42,764 nt of DNA from an uncultured Acetobacteraceae bacterium (GTDB lineage: Bacteria > Pseudomonadota > Alphaproteobacteria > Acetobacterales > Acetobacteraceae), in NCBI GenBank assembly GCA_903895595.1, contig CAITUP010000115.1, forward strand, positions 1 to 42,764, in the 5' to 3' direction. A program made the translations under genes and the position numbers. Shown piece by piece: positions 35,314 to 42,764 of the stretch (position 1 is the first letter of the stretch; the number at the start of each line of letters is the position of its first letter). The notes beneath the pieces are model-generated. The model was given only the letters and a program-made list of their open reading frames with translations. It was not told the DNA's origin and did not search any database.

Positions 35314-36078
35314 TCACTGCATCGTCTCCGGCCCCTTGAGGTCCCGCATCCCGGCCTCCGGCAGAATGCCCAGCCGGCGCGCGACTTCCTGATACCCTTC
35401 CTCGACCTTGCCCAGGTCGCGGCGGAAGCGGTCCTTGTCCATTTTTTCCTGGGTTTTGCTGTCCCACAGGCGGCAGTTGTCCGGACTGATCTCGTCGGCC
35501 AGGATGATCCGCATCTCATCGTTTTCCCACAGACGGCCGAATTCCAGCTTGAAATCGACCAGCGTGATCCCGACGCCCAGCAGCAGACCGGACAGGAAAT
35601 CGTTGATGCGCAGCGTCAGCGCGACCATGTCGTCCAGATCGGCGGTGCCGGCCCAGCCGAAGCAGGTGATGTGTTCTTCGGACACCAGCGGGTGGTTCAG
35701 GGTCGGGTTCTTGAAATAGTACTCGATGATCGACCGCGGCAGGCGCGTGCCCTCGTTGATCCCCAGGCGGGTGGACAGGCTACCGGCGGCAACGTTGCGC
35801 ACGACAACCTCCAGCGGGATGATCTCGACTTCGCGGATCAACTGCTCGCGCATGTTCAGGCGGCGGACGAAGTGCGTGGGGATGCCAATCTCCCCCAGGC
35901 GCATCATCAGATACTCGCTGATGCGGTTGTTCAGCACGCCCTTGCCGGTGATGACGCCGGTTTTGGTCCCGTTGTCGGAGCTGGCGTCGTCCTTGAAGTA
36001 CTGCACGAGGGTGCCGGGTTCCGGTCCCTCGAACAGGATCTTGGCTTTGCCTTCGTAGAGCTGTCGGCGGCGGGCCAT
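35314..36078 (-). CDS. purC: phosphoribosylaminoimidazole-succinocarboxamide synthase
   Basis: This 254-residue SAICAR synthase joins aspartate to CAIR with ATP. Family marks are [58 protein letters not shown] and [20 protein letters not shown] followed by [12 protein letters not shown]. The ATG at 36078 has AAGGA seven bases upstream. It is the first gene of the purC-purS-purQ-purL-bolA-grxD cluster. Its upstream region is shared with a divergent DUF2501 gene (183 bases between). Confidence 0.97.
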   Translation of the reverse strand: MARRRQLYEGKAKILFEGPEPGTLVQYFKDDASSDNGTKTGVITGKGVLNNRISEYLMMRLGEIGIPTHFVRRLNMREQLIREVEIIPLEVVVRNVAAGSLSTRLGINEGTRLPRSIIEYYFKNPTLNHPLVSEEHITCFGWAGTADLDDMVALTLRINDFLSGLLLGVGITLVDFKLEFGRLWENDEMRIILADEISPDNCRLWDSKTQEKMDKDRFRRDLGKVEEGYQEVARRLGILPEAGMRDLKGPETMQ

Positions 36079-36261
36079 GGTGGATTCCTTTACGGTCCCG
36101 TCCGGGGGGCCGGACAGAACGAGGCCGGGGTATAGCAGCGCCGGCCCCCATACAAAAGGCGGCGTTTCAGGGGGCGCCAATGATGGCCACGATACGGGCT
36201 GAATGGCAGCACGGCTCGGCCCATGGTACAAGCGACCAACCGCAACAAGAGGCGATGTATA

Positions 36262-36666
36262 ATGACGCGTGTATTCCTGGTTCTGGCGGCGCTCGCGGCC
36301 TCGCATCCGGCCGCCGCCCAATCGCTGGGCCAGTTGGGCGGTCTGGGTGGCGGTCTGGGTGGCCTCGGCGGCGGAGTGCCGTCGGTCGGCTCGGCCAGCC
36401 TTGGAAATGTCTCCGGCCTGCTGACATATTGCGTCAAACACAAATATCTCAACGGCGGCGCGGTCGGTGCCGTGCAGAACGGGCTGACGAAAAAGCTGGG
36501 CGGTCCGGCACAGCAGGAACGCGACCCTGGTTTCCTCCAGGGCAGCGGAGGTTCCCTGCAAACCGGCGGAGGCCAGGGATTCGCGCTCGGCGGTGGCGGG
36601 CTGAAGGAACAATTGACCAATAAGGTGTGCGATCAGGTGCTCAGCCGGGCGAAGTCGATGCTGTAG
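36262..36666 (+). CDS. DUF2501 secreted protein
   Basis: A 134-residue protein begins with a signal peptide ([19 protein letters not shown]), followed by a Gly/Leu-rich repeat ([16 protein letters not shown]). The conserved DUF2501 core comes next: [20 protein letters not shown], then a tail with [17 protein letters not shown]. The two Cys (in LTYCV and KVCDQ) are typical of the family and could form a disulfide. The function of the family (YjjA-like) is not established. The ATG at 36262 was preferred over one 39 bases earlier because it begins the signal peptide. The gene is divergent from purC and converges on the NRDE gene. Confidence 0.8.
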   Translation: MTRVFLVLAALAASHPAAAQSLGQLGGLGGGLGGLGGGVPSVGSASLGNVSGLLTYCVKHKYLNGGAVGAVQNGLTKKLGGPAQQERDPGFLQGSGGSLQTGGGQGFALGGGGLKEQLTNKVCDQVLSRAKSML

Positions 36667-36675
36667 CGCTGGTGG

Positions 36676-37398
36676 TTAAGCGACCCCGAGGGGTTCGAAC
36701 CGGGTCTCATGCGGCGCCCCGGCGGCGAACAGCCAAACCGGCGCTCCGTCCGCCGGCAACGCCACCAGGGACGAACACACCGTCCCGAACCCGGCGCGCG
36801 GGATCACGTTGATCTGCTCCCCCGCGTCGCCCGACCGGTCGGACAGGATCTCGATCCAGCCCCGCCAATCCTCCGGCATCGGCGCCTCCGCCGCCCGAAA
36901 CCGCGGCAGATGCATCGCTACACGCGGGCTTTCGAGATCGTTCGGGTCGTGCGCCGTCACCATGTGCAAACCCGCCGGCAACGGAACCGCCTGAGGCCGC
37001 CCATGCCCAGCCCCACGCACGAAGATCGCCCCCGCCGAGTCCGCCAGCACCAGATTGAACCCCCGCCACTGCCCCGCATCCAACGCCGCGATCGCCGCGG
37101 CAGCGCCGGCCGCGGTTGCGTGTTCCAAAGCCATAAGGGGAAGCTCACCCCGGCTGCGCTTGCCCGCGGCCGGGCCCAGGCTGCCCTGGCGATTCAGTAC
37201 CGCCGCCACCACGCCGTGCCGGTTCAATCCCATCCAGGTGCCGCCCGCCGTCAGGTCGCGGCCAGCCACGACTCCCGGCCGGTCCGGCCACCACGCCCCA
37301 GGCGGATCCCAGGCGCGGTCCACCCGTTCGTCGCGGTTGGCGGCGAGGATCAGGGGCCACGCATGGCCGGGGCGGATCAGGATCGTGACGGTACACAC
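36676..37398 (-). CDS. NRDE (TANGO2-like) family protein
   Basis: This 240-residue protein starts at GTG 37398, giving M-CTVTILIRPGHAWPLIL and the namesake motif AANRDERVDRAWDPPG. Further family segments are GRDLTAGGTWMGLNRHGVVA, VLNRQG, and the FGTVCSSLVAL region near the C-terminus. Cys2 would be exposed at the N-terminus after Met removal, as in Ntn-type hydrolases. The eukaryotic TANGO2 relatives act in secretion and heme or lipid handling, but the bacterial role is unknown. The gene starts 10 bases after the asnB stop and is probably cotranscribed. Confidence 0.8.
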   Translation of the reverse strand: MCTVTILIRPGHAWPLILAANRDERVDRAWDPPGAWWPDRPGVVAGRDLTAGGTWMGLNRHGVVAAVLNRQGSLGPAAGKRSRGELPLMALEHATAAGAAAAIAALDAGQWRGFNLVLADSAGAIFVRGAGHGRPQAVPLPAGLHMVTAHDPNDLESPRVAMHLPRFRAAEAPMPEDWRGWIEILSDRSGDAGEQINVIPRAGFGTVCSSLVALPADGAPVWLFAAGAPHETRFEPLGVA

Positions 37399-37408
37399 AG
37401 AAGTGCGT

Positions 37409-39367
37409 TTACGCGGGGAGCCGCGACAGGTCCATGTGGCGCGTCGCGGTCGCCTGAAGCATCGACGCATGCCACGCCTGGAACATCAGCACGCTCCATA
37501 TCGTCGGGTTCCACGCTCGGCCGCGCACCGCGAAATCGTCCCACATATTCCGGCAGGCAGCGACATTCAGCAGGCCGTGGCTGGCCAGCGCCTCCCGGCT
37601 GAGCAGCGATTCGGCCCAATCTCGCAACGAATCGCGCAGCCAAACATCCACCGGCGCCGTGAACCCCATTTTCGGGCGGTCCACCAGAATGCGCGGCACA
37701 TGTCGGTGCAGCAGCGCGCGCAGGGGGCGCTTGCCCAGGCCGTCGCGGGCTTTATCGGTTGCCTGGAAGCGCCAAGCCATCTCGATCACCCGGTGATCCA
37801 GCAGCGGGCATCGTACCTCCAGCGATTCCGACATGCTGGCGCGATCAACCTTGGCCAGGATGTCGTCCACCAAAAACGATCCGCAGTCCTGCAGCATCAT
37901 CCGGTCGATATCCGTCGCTTGGCCAAGCCGATAAGCGTCGTCCAGCAGCGGATTGCCCGACCGGGCCGGCACCGCCATCAGCGCATCCGGATCGAGCGTG
38001 CGGGACATGATGGCGGCATTGAAATGCTCCGCCCCGTCGTCCGCCAGCAGATCGTCCAAAAGGCGCAGCCGGCGTTCGGTCCGCCGCCAACCCAAGGCGC
38101 CGGCGGCCGGCCGAGCGATGTGGGCGGCCACTTCGCGGGCGAGATAGCGCAAGGGCAGGGGGACCAGACGGCGGCGGGCCAGCCAGCGCGCCGCGTCGGG
38201 ATAACGCTCATAACCCGCGAAGAGTTCGTCGCCGCCGTCGCCCGACAACACCACCGTCACATCCCGCCGCGCCGCCCGGCACAGCAGCGTGGTCGGGATC
38301 ATGGAATCGTCGGCGAACGGTTCATCGTAGATCGTCGGCAACTGCTCCACCAAAGCGCGCACATGGGCCGCGGAAATCATGGTTTCGCTGTGGTTCGCCC
38401 CCAGACTGTCGGCGACGAGGCGGGCATGCCGTACCTCATCCAGCTCGCGGATCCCGAACCCAACGGCGAAGGTTCGGATCGGTTCCGAGGTTTGCTCGGC
38501 CATCAGCGCGGTGATCAGGCTGGAATCGATGCCGCCGGACAGCAGGCTGCCGACGGGCACATCGGCGATCATGCGGATACGAACGGCGTCGCGCAGCAGC
38601 GCGTCCAACTCATCCTGGTTTGCCGATTGGCCGGAAGCCCGCGCCGCGAGACCGTCCAGCGCGACATCTTTCACATTCCAGTATGATTCCGTCCGCGGAT
38701 TTCCATCGGGGCCGAGCGTCAACACCGTGCCCGGTGGCAGCTTGCGCGCGCTGGCGAAGATGGAGCGTGGACCGATCACGTAGCCCAGCCGGAGGTAGTC
38801 GGCGAGCGCGACCGGATCCAGCGCGGTGTCGAAGCCGGGGTGCCGCCACAGGGCCTTCAGCTCCGACCCGAACGTGAACGTGTTGCCGGCCCAGTTGTAA
38901 TAGAGCGGCTTCTTGCCGATCCGATCCCGCGCGAGCGACAGGCACCGGTCCGCTCGGTCCCAGAGCGCGAGGGCGAACATGCCGTTCGAACGGCGCAGCG
39001 TGGCTTGCAGGCCCCAATGAGCGATGGCTTCCAGCAGGACTTCGGTATCCGAATGTCCGCGCCATGCGATCGTGCAACCGCTAGCTGCAAGCTCCGCCCG
39101 CAAGGCCTCGGCGTTATAAATCTCCCCGTTCAGCGCGAGGACGAAGCGGCCGCTGGCGGACACCATGGGTTGGTGACCGGCCGGGGAAATGTCGGATATC
39201 GCGAGGCGCCGGCTTCCCAGGGCGATCCCCGCGGACGGATCGAGCCAGAGACCGGCATCGTCGGGTCCGCGATGGGCGAGTCGATCCCGCATGTCCACGA
39301 GCAGCGCGCTTGCCGTTCGTTCGCACCCAATTCCCGCCGGGTTCATAAGCCCTGCAAACCCGCACAA
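37409..39367 (-). CDS. asnB: asparagine synthase (glutamine-hydrolysing)
   Basis: This 652-residue protein combines an N-terminal glutaminase and a C-terminal synthetase. The start is TTG at 39367 because the next codon is the catalytic Cys2 (CGFAGLMNP), which must be N-terminal. An ATG 15 bases earlier would bury it. GGAGC lies about eight bases upstream. Glutaminase marks include DRLAHRGPDDAG, ALNGEIYN and RGHSDTEVLLEA. The synthetase has the PP-loop SLLSGGIDSSLI near 274-284 and GDGGDELFAGYERYPDAARW. It could make free asparagine. Family members of this size also occur in exopolysaccharide or XrtA-type clusters, but no such genes are adjacent. Confidence 0.9.
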   Translation of the reverse strand: MCGFAGLMNPAGIGCERTASALLVDMRDRLAHRGPDDAGLWLDPSAGIALGSRRLAISDISPAGHQPMVSASGRFVLALNGEIYNAEALRAELAASGCTIAWRGHSDTEVLLEAIAHWGLQATLRRSNGMFALALWDRADRCLSLARDRIGKKPLYYNWAGNTFTFGSELKALWRHPGFDTALDPVALADYLRLGYVIGPRSIFASARKLPPGTVLTLGPDGNPRTESYWNVKDVALDGLAARASGQSANQDELDALLRDAVRIRMIADVPVGSLLSGGIDSSLITALMAEQTSEPIRTFAVGFGIRELDEVRHARLVADSLGANHSETMISAAHVRALVEQLPTIYDEPFADDSMIPTTLLCRAARRDVTVVLSGDGGDELFAGYERYPDAARWLARRRLVPLPLRYLAREVAAHIARPAAGALGWRRTERRLRLLDDLLADDGAEHFNAAIMSRTLDPDALMAVPARSGNPLLDDAYRLGQATDIDRMMLQDCGSFLVDDILAKVDRASMSESLEVRCPLLDHRVIEMAWRFQATDKARDGLGKRPLRALLHRHVPRILVDRPKMGFTAPVDVWLRDSLRDWAESLLSREALASHGLLNVAACRNMWDDFAVRGRAWNPTIWSVLMFQAWHASMLQATATRHMDLSRLPA

Positions 39368-39540
39368 AGGGAAAAGCTCCACTACCGCTGCCTCGGGATG
39401 TAACCGATGGATGCAGCGCTGGCAATATTATCTGGAAATTTATCAAATGCTGAGAACGACTTGCGGCGCGAGGGGTGGGCCTGTGCCAACCCCGCCGGAC
39501 GCGGTATCCTGCCGCCATACATACCATAAAGGGGAAACCG

Positions 39541-40509
39541 ATGGGCAAAATCATCATAGCCGATAATCCGCTGAATGAATCCAGCATCGCGCGCGAACTG
39601 CTGCCGCCGAGCCTGGACGCAGTGTTCGCGAAGGCCGGCAGTTCGGCTTTCGAGGCGGCGTTGGGCGATGCCGAATGTCTGGTGGGTTTCGGCGACGGCA
39701 CCATGGACGACGCCTTCTACAAACGCGCGCCGAAGCTGAAGCTCGTGCAGTTGCTGTCCGCCGGGTACGACCGCATCGATATCGAGGCCGCGCGTAAAGC
39801 CGGCGTTCCCGTCTGCAACAACGGCGGTGCCAATTCCACGGCGGTGTCGGAACATGCGATCATGCTGATGCTCGCGGTGTCCCGCAGCCTGGTGTGGCAG
39901 CATTCCAACGTGTCCGGCGGCCGCTGGCGGGGCAACAATGCCTCCGAGGTCAAGCTGTACGAGATGTACAACAAGACGCTCGGGATTGTCGGCCTGGGGA
40001 CGATCGGGAAGAAGACCGCCCGTCTGGCGCGCGCCTTCGGGATGAACATCATTTATTACGACGTGACCCGCCTGAACGAGGAACATGCCGCCGACATCGG
40101 CGTGCGGTTCGCGCTGCTGGAGGAATTGCTGAAGGCGTCGGATATCGTGTCCCTGCACGTGCCGCTGAACGCCAGCACCAAGCACATGATCTCCACCGAT
40201 CAACTGAAATTGATGAAGAAGTCGGCTTATCTGATCAACACCTGCCGCGGCCCGGTGGTCGATGAGCCGGCACTGATCGAGGCGCTGAGCAACGGCACCA
40301 TCGCCGGTGCCGGTCTGGACGTGTTCGATCAAGAACCGCCGCCGTCCGACAACCCGCTGTTCGCGCTGAACAACGTCGTGCTGACGGCGCATTTCGCCGG
40401 CCCGACCTGGGACACGCAATACTCCCGCTTCCGCAACGCCTTCGACAACTGCCAGCGGGTGATCCGCGGCGACAAGCCGCTCTGGGTGATCCCGGAGCTG
40501 CAGGGATGA
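39541..40509 (+). CDS. D-2-hydroxyacid dehydrogenase family protein
   Basis: This 322-residue NAD-dependent oxidoreductase has a central Rossmann motif (TLGIVGLGTIGKKTARLARA) and the catalytic Arg in NTCRGPVVDEPALIEAL. The acid follows in AGLDVFDQEPPP and the His in VLTAHFAGPTWDTQ. The N-terminal substrate domain includes VQLLSAGYDRID. The family reduces 2-oxoacids or oxidises D-2-hydroxyacids (glycerate, phosphoglycerate, lactate types). The substrate is not evident. The ATG has AAGGGG seven bases upstream. Its stop overlaps the ATG of the enoyl-CoA hydratase gene (ATGA), so they act in one operon. Confidence 0.9.
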   Translation: MGKIIIADNPLNESSIARELLPPSLDAVFAKAGSSAFEAALGDAECLVGFGDGTMDDAFYKRAPKLKLVQLLSAGYDRIDIEAARKAGVPVCNNGGANSTAVSEHAIMLMLAVSRSLVWQHSNVSGGRWRGNNASEVKLYEMYNKTLGIVGLGTIGKKTARLARAFGMNIIYYDVTRLNEEHAADIGVRFALLEELLKASDIVSLHVPLNASTKHMISTDQLKLMKKSAYLINTCRGPVVDEPALIEALSNGTIAGAGLDVFDQEPPPSDNPLFALNNVVLTAHFAGPTWDTQYSRFRNAFDNCQRVIRGDKPLWVIPELQG

Positions 40510-41267
40510 CCTCTCTGATCGTCGAAACCGACGGTCCGGTGCGGACCGTCTGGATGAACCGGCCGGAAAAGCGCAACGCCATCGACAGCGCGATGCTCCA
40601 GGACCTGATCGGCGTGTTGCAAGCGCCGGTCGCAGCTGAGGACCGGGTCGTCGTTATCCGCGGCAAAGGTCCGGTCTTTTGCTCCGGCCTGGATATGCGG
40701 GAACGGCGCGAAAGCGTTGGCACGGGCAAAGCCAGCGGGATCGAGGTGCTGCTGCGCGCCATCGAACTCTGCCCGCTGCCGGTGGTCGCCGTTGTGCAGG
40801 GCGACGCCATCGCCGGCGGCAACGAGCTGGCGTTGCACTGCGATCTGGTGGTCGCCAGCGAGGCCGCACGTTTCGGCATGTCGCTCGCCCAGGTCGGCAT
40901 GGCCCCGAATTGGTTTTTGTCCAAGAAACTCATGGAAGTGCTCGGCCCCGTCGTAACCCGCGAGATGCTGCTGTTGGGCGATCCGCTTCCGGCGGCGCGT
41001 TTACATGCTTTGGGCCTGATCGCCCGCTGCGTGCCGGTCGACGCGCTGGAGACGGAGGTTGCAGCTTTGGTTGCTCGATTGGCGGCGAACGCACCGCTGT
41101 CGCTGAAGGCAATGAAGGCGACAACAGTTCGGCAAATGTCGCTGCTGGCGGACATTCCGCACGACGATATCGAGGCCCTGGTGCGGGCGGCCATGCAAAG
41201 CGAAGACGCTCGGGAAGGCATGTTGGCGCGACTGGAAAAACGGCGTGCCGTTTTCAAGGGGAAATGA
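40506..41267 (+). CDS. enoyl-CoA hydratase/isomerase family protein
   Basis: This 253-residue crotonase-fold protein shows RTVWMNRPEKRNAIDSAMLQ, the oxyanion-hole loop KGPVFCSGLDMRERR and the second block GDAIAGGNELALHCDLVVAS. The Glu in GGNELAL matches the first catalytic Glu of crotonase. The second Glu position lies in AQVGMAPNWFLSKKL and is not Glu, so hydration of the usual kind is doubtful; isomerase, lyase or thioesterase chemistry is possible. It overlaps the hydroxyacid dehydrogenase by four bases and is followed two bases later by the lipocalin-like gene. Confidence 0.87.
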   Translation: MTSLIVETDGPVRTVWMNRPEKRNAIDSAMLQDLIGVLQAPVAAEDRVVVIRGKGPVFCSGLDMRERRESVGTGKASGIEVLLRAIELCPLPVVAVVQGDAIAGGNELALHCDLVVASEAARFGMSLAQVGMAPNWFLSKKLMEVLGPVVTREMLLLGDPLPAARLHALGLIARCVPVDALETEVAALVARLAANAPLSLKAMKATTVRQMSLLADIPHDDIEALVRAAMQSEDAREGMLARLEKRRAVFKGK

Positions 41268-41269
41268 CC

Positions 41270-41662
41270 ATGAACGAACTGACAGGAACTTGGCGGCTGG
41301 TGCGAGCGGTGTCGCGCGATGGCGATGGCAAGGAATTGCCGCCGCCGTACGACGGCAAGGGGATTGGGCGGATCGTCTTTACCTCCGACGGCCGCATGGC
41401 GGTGATGATGATCGACGGCCGTGCCGAAATTCCGGCCGGCCAGACGCGCGAATACAGCGGCTATTGCGGCAAATACACCTACGACGGAACGACCCTGGTC
41501 ACCCATGTCGATACGGCGCCGGACCCGAGCCGGGTTGGATCGCAGCAGCCGCGGGGTGTGCGGTTCGAGGGGGCGTTGATGGTGCTGCGTCCGCCCGCGC
41601 GCGTGGCCGGCGGTGCGACGGAGCATCGGGAGCTGACCTGGGAGAAGATTTCCGGGATTTAG
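41270..41662 (+). CDS. lipocalin-like domain protein
   Basis: A 130-residue protein matching the lipocalin-like domain (PF13924-type). It opens NELTGTWRLVRAVSRDGDGK, continues GIGRIVFTSDGRMAVMMIDG, and ends in HRELTWEKISGI. The GTWRL motif and alternating beta-strand pattern are typical. There is no signal peptide. An ATG six bases earlier would overlap the upstream stop (ATGA), but the 41270 ATG has the better spacing from AAGGGG (eight bases). The ligand is unknown. As the third gene in the operon it may bind an intermediate of the dehydrogenase and crotonase-fold enzymes. Confidence 0.75.
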   Translation: MNELTGTWRLVRAVSRDGDGKELPPPYDGKGIGRIVFTSDGRMAVMMIDGRAEIPAGQTREYSGYCGKYTYDGTTLVTHVDTAPDPSRVGSQQPRGVRFEGALMVLRPPARVAGGATEHRELTWEKISGI

Positions 41663-41685
41663 GGCTGCCCCGGCGTTCGCGGGTA

Positions 41686-42525
41686 TCAGATCGACGGATT
41701 GAAATACGTCGGGTCCAGCTCGCCGAGGTTCTGCTCCATCGTGGCCGATGGATGAATCGGGGTTTGCGTGCGCATTGTCTTCGCGGGCACACCTGCGACG
41801 GTGGTGTGCGGCGCGACCGCGCGCAGCACGACCGATCCGGCGGCGATGCGCGCGTCATCGCCCACGACGATATTGCCGAGGATTTTAGCCCCGGCGCCGA
41901 TCATCACGCCCGATCCGATCTTCGGATGCCGGTCCCCGCCCTCTTTCCCGGACCCGCCCAGCGTCACCGCGTGCAGGATCGAGACGTCGTTGCCGATCAC
42001 CGCCGTCTCTCCCACCACCAATCCGGTGGCGTGATCGAGGAAGATGCTCGCCCCGATCCTGGCGCCGGGGTGAATGTCGGTTTGGAACACTTCCGAGGAC
42101 CGGCTTTGCAGATACAGCGCGAAATCGCGCTGGCCGTTGGTCCAGAGCCAGTGACTGAGCCGGTGGGTCTGAATCGCGTGAAACCCCTTATAATAGAGCA
42201 GGGGCTCCAGTGCTCGGTGGGTGGCGGGGTCGCGGGTCAGCACGGCCTCGATATCCGCGCGCATCGCGTCCGGGATCGCGGGATCCGCAGCGGCGGCTTG
42301 GCGGAAGGCCTCGACGATTCGGGCGACGGGGAGAATGTCGTCATGGAGACGCGTCGCGACCCGGTGGAAAACCGCGTTCGGGAGGTCGGAGCGATCCGCG
42401 ATGGTGTCCCGAAACAGCTTGATCAGGTGCGGCGAGGCCTCGGAGGCCTGTTGCGCTTCTCTCCGGATACGATCCCACAAGGCGTCCCCGGGGTGGGCGG
42501 TTGAGGCGGGGCTGTTGTTCGGCAT
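41686..42525 (-). CDS. cysE: serine O-acetyltransferase
   Basis: This 279-residue enzyme acetylates L-serine with acetyl-CoA to O-acetylserine for cysteine synthesis. It has the N-terminal helical domain (WDRIRREAQQASEASPHLIK, then KGFHAIQTHRLSHWLWTNGQ) and the left-handed beta-helix hexapeptide domain. Conserved segments are DIHPGARIGASIFLDHATGL with the catalytic Asp/His, VVGETAVIGNDVSILHAVTL and GDRHPKIGSGVMIGAGAKIL. The C-terminal tail ends DPTYFNPSI, where the final Ile could contact cysteine synthase as in other CysE proteins. The 3' end converges on the lipocalin-like operon with a 23-base gap. Confidence 0.95.
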   Translation of the reverse strand: MPNNSPASTAHPGDALWDRIRREAQQASEASPHLIKLFRDTIADRSDLPNAVFHRVATRLHDDILPVARIVEAFRQAAAADPAIPDAMRADIEAVLTRDPATHRALEPLLYYKGFHAIQTHRLSHWLWTNGQRDFALYLQSRSSEVFQTDIHPGARIGASIFLDHATGLVVGETAVIGNDVSILHAVTLGGSGKEGGDRHPKIGSGVMIGAGAKILGNIVVGDDARIAAGSVVLRAVAPHTTVAGVPAKTMRTQTPIHPSATMEQNLGELDPTYFNPSI

Positions 42526-42641
42526 CGATGCACACGGGTCCGGGACGGTGTCGTCGTATCGCTACCAGAGGGGCGTTCGCCAGACAATCGCGCGTGCGGC
42601 AGAGGCAGCGCAACCGCTTGAAGGTACCCGGAACACTGTAT

Positions 42642-42660
42642 TGGGGAATTGGGGAATTGG
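42642..42660 (+). repeat. short tandem repeat GGGGAATT
   Basis: TTGGGGAATTGGGGAATTGG is two copies of an 8-base unit in the region upstream of cysE. It has no clear role. Confidence 0.5.
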
Positions 42661-42695
42661 CCGATCCAATCCGTCATCCTCGGTCTCGTGCCGAG

Positions 42696-42739
42696 GACCA
42701 ATACGGGCAAAAATTCGCGATTTTCTGCCCGTATTGGTC
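42696..42739. repeat. perfect palindrome at the right edge, another repeat class
   Basis: GACCAATACGGGCAAAAAT (42696-42714) and ATTTTCTGCCCGTATTGGTC (42720-42739) form a long stem with one bulge and a 5-base loop. It is flanked on the left by a CCTCGG palindrome near 42677-42695. It is probably a third dispersed palindromic class, cut by the window end. Positions 42526-42641 hold no gene. Confidence 0.6.
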
Positions 42740-42764
42740 CCGGGGACAAGCCCTACCAGGTTCA

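Noticed and set aside
36685..36715. tRNA-like GGTTCGAACC T-loop string
   Set aside because: It is inside the C-terminal codons of the NRDE gene, and no acceptor stem, anticodon arm or CCA can be built around it.

Overview
The window is a GC-rich chromosomal segment from an alphaproteobacterium, most likely a member of the Rhodospirillales/Acetobacteraceae. That placement is an inference from base composition, a CarD-family regulator, a phasin plus PHB depolymerase pair, and the gene order purC-purS-purQ-purL-bolA-grxD. I found no rRNA, tRNA, CRISPR array, complete insertion sequence or prophage. About 40 intact protein genes are present, plus a decayed toxin-antitoxin pair and many copies of palindromic repeats.

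Layout. 1-440: a composite palindromic repeat. 438-4774 (minus): an HpaI-type aldolase overlapping a CydDC-like fused ABC exporter. 5012-6821: an AT-richer accessory patch with parD, a parE lacking a standard start codon, a lipoprotein gene that looks frameshifted in its signal peptide, and a decayed higB/higA-type pair. 6940-9015 (minus): an acyl-CoA dehydrogenase and two paralogous small proteins of unknown function. 9168-11562: paaABCD (phenylacetyl-CoA epoxidase) without paaE. 11643-13446: a Cys-rich secreted protein, CarD and a small protein. 13452-13921: a dense repeat block. 13894-19626 (minus): gamma-glutamyltransferase, a DehI-family protein and a giant Sel1-repeat protein. 19789-21263: phasin and PHB depolymerase, overlapping. 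21289-26526: UbiH-type hydroxylase, an ammonium transporter with an unusual pore residue, and FtsK. 26527-27068: another repeat block. 27069-31323: PlsC-type acyltransferase, VOC protein, NicC-like hydroxylase, and a small membrane-protein/glycosyltransferase operon. 31474-36078 (minus): grxD, bolA, purL, purQ, purS and purC. 36262-42525: DUF2501 protein, NRDE protein, asparagine synthase, a hydroxyacid dehydrogenase/enoyl-CoA hydratase/lipocalin-like operon, and cysE.

The most unusual theme is the repeats. Element A is a short palindrome built on ATGGTCGGG/CCCGACCAT hairpins. Element B is a larger inverted-repeat unit with ends like TAATACC. A can sit nested in the centre of B. Copies of A lie inside the open reading frames of a DehI-family protein (17590-17663) and a glycosyltransferase (30231-30250), and inside the pur operon (35201-35298). 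B copies supply the stop codon or C-terminal residues of two other genes. A second theme is a near-identical TGTGA-N6-TCAC motif about 80 bases upstream of each of the two unknown paralogs; one copy also lies upstream of paaA. Other notable points are the Glu replacement of the first pore histidine in the ammonium transporter and the missing start codon in parE.
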